64,000 nt of DNA from Amycolatopsis sp. A133 (GTDB lineage Bacteria; Actinomycetota; Actinomycetes; Mycobacteriales; Pseudonocardiaceae), in NCBI RefSeq assembly GCF_031082405.1, contig NZ_JAVHJU010000043.1, positions 124,001 to 188,000 on the forward strand, read 5' to 3'. The notes under the pieces were generated by a model. The model was not told the origin of the DNA and made no database searches. It saw only the letters and a program-made list of their open reading frames with translations. Of this stretch, positions 27,555-35,259 are shown one piece after another; position 1 is the stretch's first letter, and each line of letters starts with the position of its first letter. The position numbers were made by a program, and so were the translations under genes.

Positions 27555-30500
27555 CGTTCCCGTCTTCGCTGTCGCAGCGGCGGCTCTGGTTCACCGAGCA
27601 GCTGGTGCCGGGCACCGCCGTGCACCACCGGTGCGCCCGGTTCGCCGTCCGCGGCGAGCTCGACGTGCCGGCGCTGGAACGCGCGGTCAACGACGTCGTC
27701 GAGCGGCACGAGGCGCTGCGGACCCGCTTCGGTGTCGTGGACGGCGTCCCCGTCCAGGAGGTACTGGACCGGGCCGGGGTCACCGTGCGGCAGCTCGGCT
27801 CGGCCGCCGCGGTCGAGGAGTTCGCCCGCGAGCCCTTCGACCTCGGCACCACGCCCCCGTTGCGCGTGGGCGTGGTGCCGGGTGCGGCGCTGGTGTTCGT
27901 GCTCCACCACCTCGTCGCGGACACGCGCTCGATGGACGTTTTCCTGCGCGAGGTCGCGGAGCACTACCGGCACGACACGGTCCCGGACCTGCCCGCCCCG
28001 CCGGTCCGGTACGTCGACCACGCGACCGAGGAGCGTGCGCGGGTGGGCACGCCGCAGGCTCTCGAAGAGCGGGCGGCACAGCTGGCCGAGCTGGCCGGCT
28101 TCCCGACCGTGCTCGACCTGCCGGCCGACCGCCCCCGCCCGGCCGTGCAGACGTTCGCGGCGGCGGTTTCGTCGTGGCACGTCCCGGTTCCCGGGGCGCA
28201 CGCCCTCGAGAAGGTGGCGCGGGAGCACGGCGCCACTCTCGAAATGCTGCTGCTGACGTCGTTCTCGGTGGTCCTCGGGCTGTGGTCGGGGCAGCCGCGG
28301 CTGCTGGTGGCGACACCTTCGGCCGGGCGCCCGGCCGAGGCGGACCAGCTCATCGGGTCGTTCGCGAACACCCTCGTGATCCCGGTGGACCTCACCGCCG
28401 ATCCCTCGTTCGCCACCTGCCTCGAGCGCGTCCGTGACGCGTACCTGAACGCCGCCTCCCGAGACGTCCCGTTCGAGGAACTCGTCGACGGCGTGGCGCC
28501 CGAGCGCAGCCTGTCCCACCACCCGCTGGTCCAGGTGCGCACGACGGTCCGGACCGGACCCGGGCCGCGGCTCGACCTGCCCGGCGCCGGGCTGGAGCCG
28601 GTCGAGCCGCTCGCCGGGACCTCGCCGTTCGACCTCGAACTCGACGTCACGCTGCTCGACGAGGGGTTCGAAGCCCGGCTGCGCTATTCGACCGACCTCT
28701 TCGAACCGGTGACCGCGGAGCGCTTCGAGCGGCACCTGCGACGGCTGTGGGACCTCGCCGCCGCCGACCCGGGCGTCCGCGTCGAGGGCATCGACCTGAC
28801 CGACGCCCGGGAGCGGGCCACGCTGGCCGAGCTCGGCACCGGCCCGGTGCGGCCGGTCGACTCCCGCGCGCTGCCCGCGCGGCTGGCCGAGACGGCACGC
28901 CGTCATCCCGGCCGCGTGGCGGTGAAGGCGGCCGACGGCGACTACACCCACGCCCAGCTCGCCGAGCGCGCCGCCGTCATCGGGGCGGAGCTGGCGGCCC
29001 GCGGGCTGCGGCCGGGCGAGCCGGCCGGCGTCGCCCTCCCCCGAGGCCGCGACCTGCCCGCCGGCCTGCTCGGCGTCTGGCACGCCGGCGGCGCGTACGT
29101 CCCGCTCGATCCGGCGTACCCCCGCGCCCGGCTGGCGCACATGACCCGGGACGCCGGCCTCAAGGTGCTGGTGAGCACGCGCGAACTCGCGGACCGGATC
29201 CCGGTACCCGATGGCACCGAAGTGCTGCTGCTGGACGAGCCGATGTCCGCCACCCCTGCCGCCCGGCCGGTGCCGGACGGCGGCAAAGTCGCCTACGTCA
29301 TCTACACCTCGGGCTCGACCGGCCGGCCCAAGGGCGTGTCGGTCGGCCACGCAAGCCTCGGGAACCTCCTGGACGACTTCGCGGCCGAGACCGGGTTCGG
29401 CGCCGACGACCGGTTGCTCGCGCTGACGTCCCTTTCCTTCGACATCGCGGGGCTGGAGCTCTGGCTGCCGCTGCTGACCGGCGGGACGCTGGTCGTCGGG
29501 CCCGCCGGCATCGGGGGTGACCCGGACGGCCTGCACCGGCTGCTCTCCGACGAGGACATCACCGTGGTGCAGGCGACGCCGGCGACCTGGAAGCTCTACA
29601 CCGCGACCACCCGCGTGGCGCCCCCGGCGCTCCGGCAGATCTGGAGCGGCGGGGAGCACCTGCCGCACTCGCTCGCCCAGGCGCTGACCGCGCTCGGCCC
29701 CGAAGTCCACAACCTCTACGGCCCGACGGAAACCACCATCTGGTCGACGCGGGCCGTGCTGCGGCCGTCGGACACCGTGACCGGGCTCGGCCGGCCCATC
29801 GCGAACACCAGCCTGTTCGTCACCGACGCCGCCGGCCGGCCCGTCCCGCTCGGGGTGCCGGGCGAGCTGTGCATCGGCGGCGCGGGCCTGGCCCTGGGCT
29901 ACCTCGGCCGGCCCGAGCTGACCGCGGAGCGGTTCACCGAGGTGCGAGGGGTGCCGGTGTACCGCACCGGCGACGTCGTCCGCTGGCGGTCCGACGGGCA
30001 CCTCGAGTACCTCGGACGGCTCGACGACCAGGTGAAGATCCGGGGCCACCGCGTGGAACCCGGCGAAGTCGACGTCGCCGTGCGCGCCTGTCCCGGCGTC
30101 CGCGACGCCTGCACGGTGGCCGTCCAGGACCAGCTGATCACGTTCGTGACGCCGGCGACCGAGCCGGAGCGGTCCGGCTCCGGCTCGGTTGACGGCGCCA
30201 CGGACGACTGGCGCACCCTGTGGGACAACACCTACGCCGAAGGGGAACCCGCCGCGGCGGACGACCTCGACCTCAAGGGCTGGCAGAGCAGCTACACCAA
30301 GCAGCCGCTGCCCGAGCCGCACATGCGGGACTGGATCTCGCGGACCGTCGAGCGCATCGCCGGGACCGGCGCCCGCACCTTCGCGGAAATCGGCTGCGGC
30401 ACCGGGTTGCTCCTGCTGCGCCTGGCTCCCGCCGCCGAGCGCTACCTGGGGGTCGACTTCTCCGCGAAAGCCGTCGGGCACGTGGCGGAGGCGGTCGCCC

Positions 30501-31804
30501 GGCGGGGGCTCGACGAGCGCGTGCGGCTGGCCACGGCCACCGCCACGCAGCTCGGCGAGGTGGCCGCCGGGGAGCGGTTCGACTGCGTGGTGCTCAACTC
30601 CGTCGCCCAGTACTTCCCGAGCCGGGACTACCTGACGTCGGTGCTGGCCGAGGCGAGCGGGATCGTCGCGCCCGGCGGCCACATCTTCGTCGGGGACCTG
30701 CGGAGCCTGCGACTGGCGGAGGCGTTCCACGCCAGCGTGCTGCGGACCGACGAGCGGCTGCGGACCGACGAGCTGCGCGGCCTCGCCGCCCGGGCCGCAC
30801 TGGAGGAGGACGAACTGCTCGTCGACCCCGGCTACTTCGCCGCACTGCGGGAAACCATCCCGTCGATCACCGGGATCCAGGTCTCGCTCAAGGCGCCGGG
30901 CTTCGACAACGAGCTGACCCGCTTCCGCTACGACGTCCTGCTCCGGATCGGCGGCGAACGCCCGGAGCGGCCCGCCGGGCACCACGACTGGGCCGGGATC
31001 GGCGACCTCGCGGGCCTGGACCGGCTGCTCGGCGCGGCGGACGCGGCCGACGTCGTCGTCGACGGCATCCCGAACGCCCGCGTCGCCCGGTTCGCCGCGC
31101 TGCTGGCCGACGACGTGCCGGTTCCCCCGTGGTCGCTGGAGGACCTCGAGGAAATCGCGGCCCGGCACGGCCGCCGGGCGCACCACGCCTGGTCCTCGCG
31201 GTTCCCCGAGCAGGGGCGGGTCCGGACGACGTTCGGCCGCGGCGCGGCGTTCGTCCACGAAGAGCCGGCGATCGGCGGCCCGGTCACCAACGACCCGCGG
31301 CAGGGCGCGCTCCTGCGGATCCTGAAGCACCGCACGCGGGCGTTCCTGCGGCAGCGCCTGCCCGAGTACATGGTGCCGAACCGCGTCCTGACCGTGCCGG
31401 ACCTTCCGCTGACGCCGAACGGGAAAACCGACCGGAACGCCTTGAAGGCCCTCGCCCGGCAACAGACGCCGAGCGCGGACCACGTCGCCCCGGACGGGCC
31501 CAGCCAGGACCTGCTGCACGAGGTGTGGTGCGAAGTGCTGGGCGTCTCCCGGGTCAGCGTCACCGAGAACATCTTCGACGCCGGCACGACGTCGCTGCTC
31601 GTCGTGCGGATCCAGCAGGAACTGCGCGACCGGCACGGCATCGACCTCCCGCTGACCGCCTTCTTCGCGTACCCGACGATCTCCGCGCTCGCCCAGGTCC
31701 TCCGCGCGCCCCGGGCCGCCGTCGAACGGGCCGCGAGCCCCCGGACGCGCAACACCACGGCCGCGCGGCGGCGGAACCACCGACGGCCCGGGGAAAGGCG
31801 GTGA
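27551..31804 (+). CDS. NRPS module C-A(NMT)-PCP, glycine-type, N-methylating
   Basis: 1417 residues. C domain (about 1-430) with HHLVADT near 118. The A domain core has YTSGSTGRPKG near 585 and FDIAGLE near 629, and the by-eye pocket D-I-L-Q-W-G-L-I-W, one position from the well-known glycine code DILQLGLIW. A SAM-dependent methyltransferase is inserted after the A8 motif ([19 protein letters not shown] near 830); its cofactor loop is EIGCGTGLLLL near 945, and the A domain resumes with NGKTDRNALK near 1290. The PCP has an unusual ENIFDAGTTSLL (Ser near 1345). Methyltransferases at this place usually N-methylate the loaded residue, so the product should be N-methylglycine (sarcosine). An Arg-rich tail ends the protein. 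ATG at 27551 overlaps the KS-AT stop, and the following oxygenase start overlaps this stop (GTGA). There is no TE. Confidence 0.94.
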   Translation: MTFPSSLSQRRLWFTEQLVPGTAVHHRCARFAVRGELDVPALERAVNDVVERHEALRTRFGVVDGVPVQEVLDRAGVTVRQLGSAAAVEEFAREPFDLGTTPPLRVGVVPGAALVFVLHHLVADTRSMDVFLREVAEHYRHDTVPDLPAPPVRYVDHATEERARVGTPQALEERAAQLAELAGFPTVLDLPADRPRPAVQTFAAAVSSWHVPVPGAHALEKVAREHGATLEMLLLTSFSVVLGLWSGQPRLLVATPSAGRPAEADQLIGSFANTLVIPVDLTADPSFATCLERVRDAYLNAASRDVPFEELVDGVAPERSLSHHPLVQVRTTVRTGPGPRLDLPGAGLEPVEPLAGTSPFDLELDVTLLDEGFEARLRYSTDLFEPVTAERFERHLRRLWDLAAADPGVRVEGIDLTDARERATLAELGTGPVRPVDSRALPARLAETARRHPGRVAVKAADGDYTHAQLAERAAVIGAELAARGLRPGEPAGVALPRGRDLPAGLLGVWHAGGAYVPLDPAYPRARLAHMTRDAGLKVLVSTRELADRIPVPDGTEVLLLDEPMSATPAARPVPDGGKVAYVIYTSGSTGRPKGVSVGHASLGNLLDDFAAETGFGADDRLLALTSLSFDIAGLELWLPLLTGGTLVVGPAGIGGDPDGLHRLLSDEDITVVQATPATWKLYTATTRVAPPALRQIWSGGEHLPHSLAQALTALGPEVHNLYGPTETTIWSTRAVLRPSDTVTGLGRPIANTSLFVTDAAGRPVPLGVPGELCIGGAGLALGYLGRPELTAERFTEVRGVPVYRTGDVVRWRSDGHLEYLGRLDDQVKIRGHRVEPGEVDVAVRACPGVRDACTVAVQDQLITFVTPATEPERSGSGSVDGATDDWRTLWDNTYAEGEPAAADDLDLKGWQSSYTKQPLPEPHMRDWISRTVERIAGTGARTFAEIGCGTGLLLLRLAPAAERYLGVDFSAKAVGHVAEAVARRGLDERVRLATATATQLGEVAAGERFDCVVLNSVAQYFPSRDYLTSVLAEASGIVAPGGHIFVGDLRSLRLAEAFHASVLRTDERLRTDELRGLAARAALEEDELLVDPGYFAALRETIPSITGIQVSLKAPGFDNELTRFRYDVLLRIGGERPERPAGHHDWAGIGDLAGLDRLLGAADAADVVVDGIPNARVARFAALLADDVPVPPWSLEDLEEIAARHGRRAHHAWSSRFPEQGRVRTTFGRGAAFVHEEPAIGGPVTNDPRQGALLRILKHRTRAFLRQRLPEYMVPNRVLTVPDLPLTPNGKTDRNALKALARQQTPSADHVAPDGPSQDLLHEVWCEVLGVSRVSVTENIFDAGTTSLLVVRIQQELRDRHGIDLPLTAFFAYPTISALAQVLRAPRAAVERAASPRTRNTTAARRRNHRRPGERR

Positions 31805-32814
31805 CAAAACCGATGGTGACCGTCTACACCGCCTGCCCGCCGATGGACGGCCATTCCCCCGCGGCGTACCGGAAGCTGCTGATCGACGTCGCGCGGTCGA
31901 CCGAGCAGGCCGGGTTCACCGGCATCCTCACCCACACCGACAACTCGACGCTCGATCCGTGGTCGGCGGCCCAGCTGATCCTGGAGCACACGGACAACCT
32001 CGTCCCGCTGGTGGCCGTCAACCCGATCTACATGCACCCGCTGAGCGCCGCGCGGATGATCAACACGCTCGGGTACTTCTGCGACCGCCGCGTCGACCTG
32101 AACCTGGTGAGCGGCGGGTTCGCCCGTCACCTACGGGAAGCCGGGTGTTCCCTGGACCACGACCGGCGCTACGACCGGCTGGCCGAGTACGGCAAGGTGT
32201 TGCAGCTCGTGCTCACCGCGGGACGTCCGGTCAGCCATTCCGGCGCATACTACGAACTCGACTCGGCGAACCTGACCCCGCGGCTGGCCCCGGAGCTGAT
32301 GCCGGGGTTCTACGTCTCCGGCGCGTCCGAGGCCTGCCGCCGCGTCCAGCGGGAACTGGGCGCGACCCGGCTGTCCTACCCGCACGAGATCAGCGCTTAC
32401 GAGGGGACATCGCCGCTGCGGGGCACGGGTGCGGGGTTCGGGATCATCGCCCGGGAAACCGCCGAGGAGGCGTGGGCGGTCGCCCACGAACGGTTCCCGC
32501 TCGACGAGCTCGGCGAAGAACTCCACGAGTACGCGTCCGAAAGCGCCGAATCCCATTGGCACCGCAGGCTTTCCCGGGACGCCGTCCAAGCGTCGCCGCG
32601 GGAAGACCCGTACTGGCTCTACCCGTTCAGGTCGTACAAGACGTTCTCGCCTTACCTGGTCGGCAGCCACGCCGAGGTCGCCGAGGTGCTTTCCGGCTAC
32701 CTCGCGCTCGGCCTGTCCACGGTCATCCTGGACGGCCTCCTGGAGCGGCCCGATCTCCACCACGCGGCGATCGCGTTCGAGCTCGCCCGTGCCGACCTGC
32801 CCGCCGATTGTTGA
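31801..32814 (+). CDS. Luciferase-like flavin-dependent monooxygenase (SsuD-type)
   Basis: 337 residues with a TIM-barrel LLM/alkanesulfonate monooxygenase pattern. It has an N-terminal EQAGFTGILTHTDN, a LVAVNPIYMHPLSAARMINTL core, NLVSGGF (flavin/phosphate-binding segment), DHDRRYDRLAEY, and a long insertion before the C-terminal barrel strands. Such enzymes use reduced FMN and oxygen. GTG at 31801 overlaps the NRPS stop and has GGGGAAAGG just upstream, favouring it over the ATG four codons inside. Its tight coupling to the glycine module suggests it oxidises the bound or released residue. In myxothiazol biosynthesis an LLM domain in a glycine module hydroxylates the alpha carbon and leads to a terminal amide; an equivalent trans reaction here is a hypothesis. 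A flavin reductase is not visible. Confidence 0.85.
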   Translation: MTKPMVTVYTACPPMDGHSPAAYRKLLIDVARSTEQAGFTGILTHTDNSTLDPWSAAQLILEHTDNLVPLVAVNPIYMHPLSAARMINTLGYFCDRRVDLNLVSGGFARHLREAGCSLDHDRRYDRLAEYGKVLQLVLTAGRPVSHSGAYYELDSANLTPRLAPELMPGFYVSGASEACRRVQRELGATRLSYPHEISAYEGTSPLRGTGAGFGIIARETAEEAWAVAHERFPLDELGEELHEYASESAESHWHRRLSRDAVQASPREDPYWLYPFRSYKTFSPYLVGSHAEVAEVLSGYLALGLSTVILDGLLERPDLHHAAIAFELARADLPADC

Positions 32815-32820
32815 GGAACG

Positions 32821-33837
32821 ATGGATTTCAGCCTGTTCTACTTCGCCGATGACAGCGGGACCGTGCAGGACGACCGCTACCGCCTGCTCCTCGACGGCGC
32901 CCGGTTCGCGGACGAGCACGGGTTCCACGCGGTGTGGACCCCGGAACGCCACTTCCACCCGTTCGGCGGGACGTACCCCAATCCCTCGGTGACCGGCGCG
33001 GCGATCGCCGCGGTCACCAGCCGCGTCAAGATCCGCGCCGGCAGCGTGGTGGCCCCGCTGCACCACCCGCTGCGGATCGCCGAGGAGTGGGCGGTGGTGG
33101 ACAACATCTCGCGCGGCCGCGCCGGGGTGTCGTTCGCGTCCGGGTGGCACGCCGCCGACTTCGCGTTGAACCCGCCGGCGTACGCGGACCGGCGGAAGGT
33201 GATGTACGAGCGCATCGAGCAGGTCCGCGCGCTGTGGCGCGGAGAGCCGATCGACGCCGAAGACGGAGAGGGCAATCCCGCGAAGGTCCGGTCGTACCCA
33301 CCGCCGGTGCAGGCCGAGGTACCGGTGTGGATCACCAGCGTCGGCGACGTCGAGACGTTCCGCAGCGCGGGCCGCATCCGCGCCGGGCTGCTGACCCACC
33401 TGATCGGGCAGAGCGCGGACCAGCTGGCCGAAAAGGTGGTGGAGTACCGGAAGGCCGCGACGGAGGCCCACGGCTGGCCGGGCCACGTGGTGGTGATGGT
33501 CCACACGTTCCTCGGCGAGGACAACGAAGCAGTCCGCGAACAGGTCCGCCCCTCGCTGACGGCGTACATGCGCAGTTCACTGGGGTTGATCCTGTCGTCG
33601 GACGGTCCCGGCGACCTCGAGCCGGACGAGATCGAGTTCCTGGTGGAGCGGACGTTCGAGCACTACTTCGACAACGTCGGCCTGCTCGGTTCGGTGGACA
33701 AGGCCGAGAAGGTGGTGGGCCGGCTGGCGGACCTCGGAGCGGACGAAGTCGCGTGCCTGATCGACTTCGGTTTGCCGGCGGAGGAGGTTCTTTCGGGCTT
33801 GGCGCACCTCGAACGCCTGCGGGAGGTGTGTCCCTGA
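32821..33837 (+). CDS. MupA/Atu3671-type luciferase-like monooxygenase
   Basis: 338 residues. The start MDFSLFYFADD and the segments HAVWTPERHFHPFGGTYPNP, RVKIRAGSVVAPLHHPLRIAEEW, SFASGWHAADF and LTHLIGQS are the hallmark of the natural-product LLM subfamily (MupA/Atu3671) found inside or beside PKS/NRPS assembly lines. It binds FMN and performs an oxygenation on a carrier-bound or free intermediate. ATG at 32821 has GAGGA closely upstream, 6 bp after the first oxygenase, so both follow the Gly-type NRPS in one operon. It differs clearly from the preceding SsuD-type enzyme, so the pair is not a recent duplication. It could hydroxylate a beta or alpha carbon or a nitrogen; sequence does not decide. 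It is the last gene of the cluster on this side. Confidence 0.9.
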   Translation: MDFSLFYFADDSGTVQDDRYRLLLDGARFADEHGFHAVWTPERHFHPFGGTYPNPSVTGAAIAAVTSRVKIRAGSVVAPLHHPLRIAEEWAVVDNISRGRAGVSFASGWHAADFALNPPAYADRRKVMYERIEQVRALWRGEPIDAEDGEGNPAKVRSYPPPVQAEVPVWITSVGDVETFRSAGRIRAGLLTHLIGQSADQLAEKVVEYRKAATEAHGWPGHVVVMVHTFLGEDNEAVREQVRPSLTAYMRSSLGLILSSDGPGDLEPDEIEFLVERTFEHYFDNVGLLGSVDKAEKVVGRLADLGADEVACLIDFGLPAEEVLSGLAHLERLREVCP

Positions 33838-34430
33838 GCTGCCCGGAGCCGGTCGGGCGTTGTACCCCGTTGGGTCGCGGACCATGGTGAGTGAGTCAGG
33901 CCGCTGCGGGGGATGTCGCCGCCGAGCGATCAGTTCCCGAACCGGTCGGCGGTAGCCGAGGCGGTCGGTGTCCGGGCTGCTCGGCAGCTTCGGGGGCCGC
34001 GCCCGGCTGACATCGTCGCGCGGGACAGACCCCCACTCGGCTGAACAACTTCGCAGCTGTGCTCCGCGGCCCGCCGGCTCGGCCGAACCGGGTGCGGTGT
34101 CGTGGTCACGGGCGCAGCTGGAGCTCCTCGGCGCGGGTGATTCCGGCGTCGTCGTCGAACTGGAGCAAGACGCGGGATGCGCCTCCCGGCACGTCCACCG
34201 GCACGTTCATGGTTTTGGTGTCGGTGGCGTCGCCGCCCGTTGACTGTCCACACGTGACGCTCTGGAGCTGCGGCGATCCTGCAGGCAGCACCGTTCGCGC
34301 AGCCCAGGGAGAGGCCGGGCTCATGTCGGTGTGCCCATCGGCGACCCGCTCGCCGGGATGTACGGCGCCTTCGGGGTCGTACCGGCTCCGGCCGAGCGGG
34401 CGGACACCGGCCGGACGCCGGGTGAGGCCG
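33838..34430. other. Intergenic stretch, mostly without intact genes
   Basis: About 590 bp between the second oxygenase and the TetR gene. The first 270 bp show nothing I can name, apart from a weak GCCCG/CGGGC hairpin just after the oxygenase stop. The right part holds a coding-like minus-strand remnant (separate entry). Confidence 0.4.
34106..34400 (-). pseudogene. Possible 3' remnant of a lost gene, unidentified
   Basis: In one minus-strand frame ending at a stop at 34106, about 95 residues read like protein rather than random translation (RYDPEGAVHPGERVADGH, TKTMNVPVDVPGGASRVLLQ, FDDDAGITRAEELQL). Upstream the frame degenerates into Arg-rich shadow sequence of the TetR gene, and I see no start or ribosome site. 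I cannot name the family; the style suggests the end of a secreted beta-rich protein. It could also be a chance frame. Confidence 0.25.
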
Positions 34431-35048
34431 TCAGCCGGTCGGCGCGGTGCCGGCGAGTACCTGCTGGATCGCGGGGCCGACGGTCGCGACGATCTGTTCG
34501 GTGTCGGCGGCGACGAGCACCGGCACCCCGATGATCCGCCGGCCGGTGACGATGCCGACGAGCATCGCCGCGGCCAGGCCGGCGCGCAGCATCGCATCGC
34601 CACCGCCTCCGGCGCCGTGCAGCAACCGGGACTGGATGAACTCGCGCAGCTGCACGCACGCGTTCTCGTTGCCGACCGCGCCGCGCAGCATCGCCATCAG
34701 GGGTTCCGACTCCTCGGCGCTGCCCTCCCACGCACTCAGGTAAGCGCGCACCACGCGTTCGCCGAGGTGCTCGTCCGGCCCCTCGAAAGCCGTTTCGAAC
34801 CGTTCCAGCGCCGACGCCGGGACGGCCATGACGGCGGCGAACAGGTCGTCCTTCGAGCGGAAGAACTGCATCACCTGGGAGGCGTCCACCCCGGCGTCGG
34901 CGGCGATCCGGCGGATCGTGGTCCCGGCGAAGCCGTCACGGGCGAACCGCGCTCTCGCCGCGTCGAGCACGGCCTGCCGGGTACTGCCGGGTCCGGGCTT
35001 GCGGCCGCGACGGACCCCCGTCGCCGGCGCCTCATCCTGCGCGGTCAT
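34431..35048 (-). CDS. TetR-family transcriptional regulator
   Basis: 205 residues. N-terminal HTH (about 22-68): TRQAVLDAARARFARDGFAGTTIRRIAADAGVDASQVMQFF, classical TetR. The C-terminal ligand domain resembles those that end in GxxLGRHVL-type segments (here IVTGRRIIGVPVL). ATG at 35048. Just upstream, 35078-35093 reads CTCCACAAGCGTTGAG, an imperfect inverted repeat that could be its operator. The neighbours are the end of the biosynthetic cluster (convergent) and a GH2 glycosidase transcribed in the same direction 211 bp upstream. Its target is unknown; it may simply autoregulate or control the flanking genes. Confidence 0.9.
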   Translation of the reverse strand: MTAQDEAPATGVRRGRKPGPGSTRQAVLDAARARFARDGFAGTTIRRIAADAGVDASQVMQFFRSKDDLFAAVMAVPASALERFETAFEGPDEHLGERVVRAYLSAWEGSAEESEPLMAMLRGAVGNENACVQLREFIQSRLLHGAGGGGDAMLRAGLAAAMLVGIVTGRRIIGVPVLVAADTEQIVATVGPAIQQVLAGTAPTG

Positions 35049-35259
35049 GCGGCGAGTGTAACGGCCACCGCATTTTTCTCCACAAGCGTTGAGTTTTCGC
35101 GCGGTCGGTCGTACGGTCGGCTTCGTGCAGGAACCGTGCCCGAGCGAGAGGAGCTGCCTCGTGCGGCCCGGCAGTGGTCGAGCACCACCTGGAGCACTTC
35201 GCGGTGGAGTTCCACACCTGGATCCTCCGCGCCGCGTCGGAGTCGTCGGCACGCTGAGT

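Noticed and set aside
1-33837. Thioesterase or reductase release domain
   Set aside because: I looked for GxSxG/GWSxG thioesterase motifs and a terminal reductase at the ends of all NRPS/PKS proteins and found none; release must lie outside the window or use another mechanism.
33841-33860. Weak GC-rich hairpin after the second oxygenase as a terminator
   Set aside because: Only a 5-bp stem with an 8-nt loop; too weak to annotate as a feature.
34106-34400. Functional gene between the oxygenase and the TetR gene
   Set aside because: Protein-like tail only, with no start, signal or identifiable family; kept as a low-confidence remnant.
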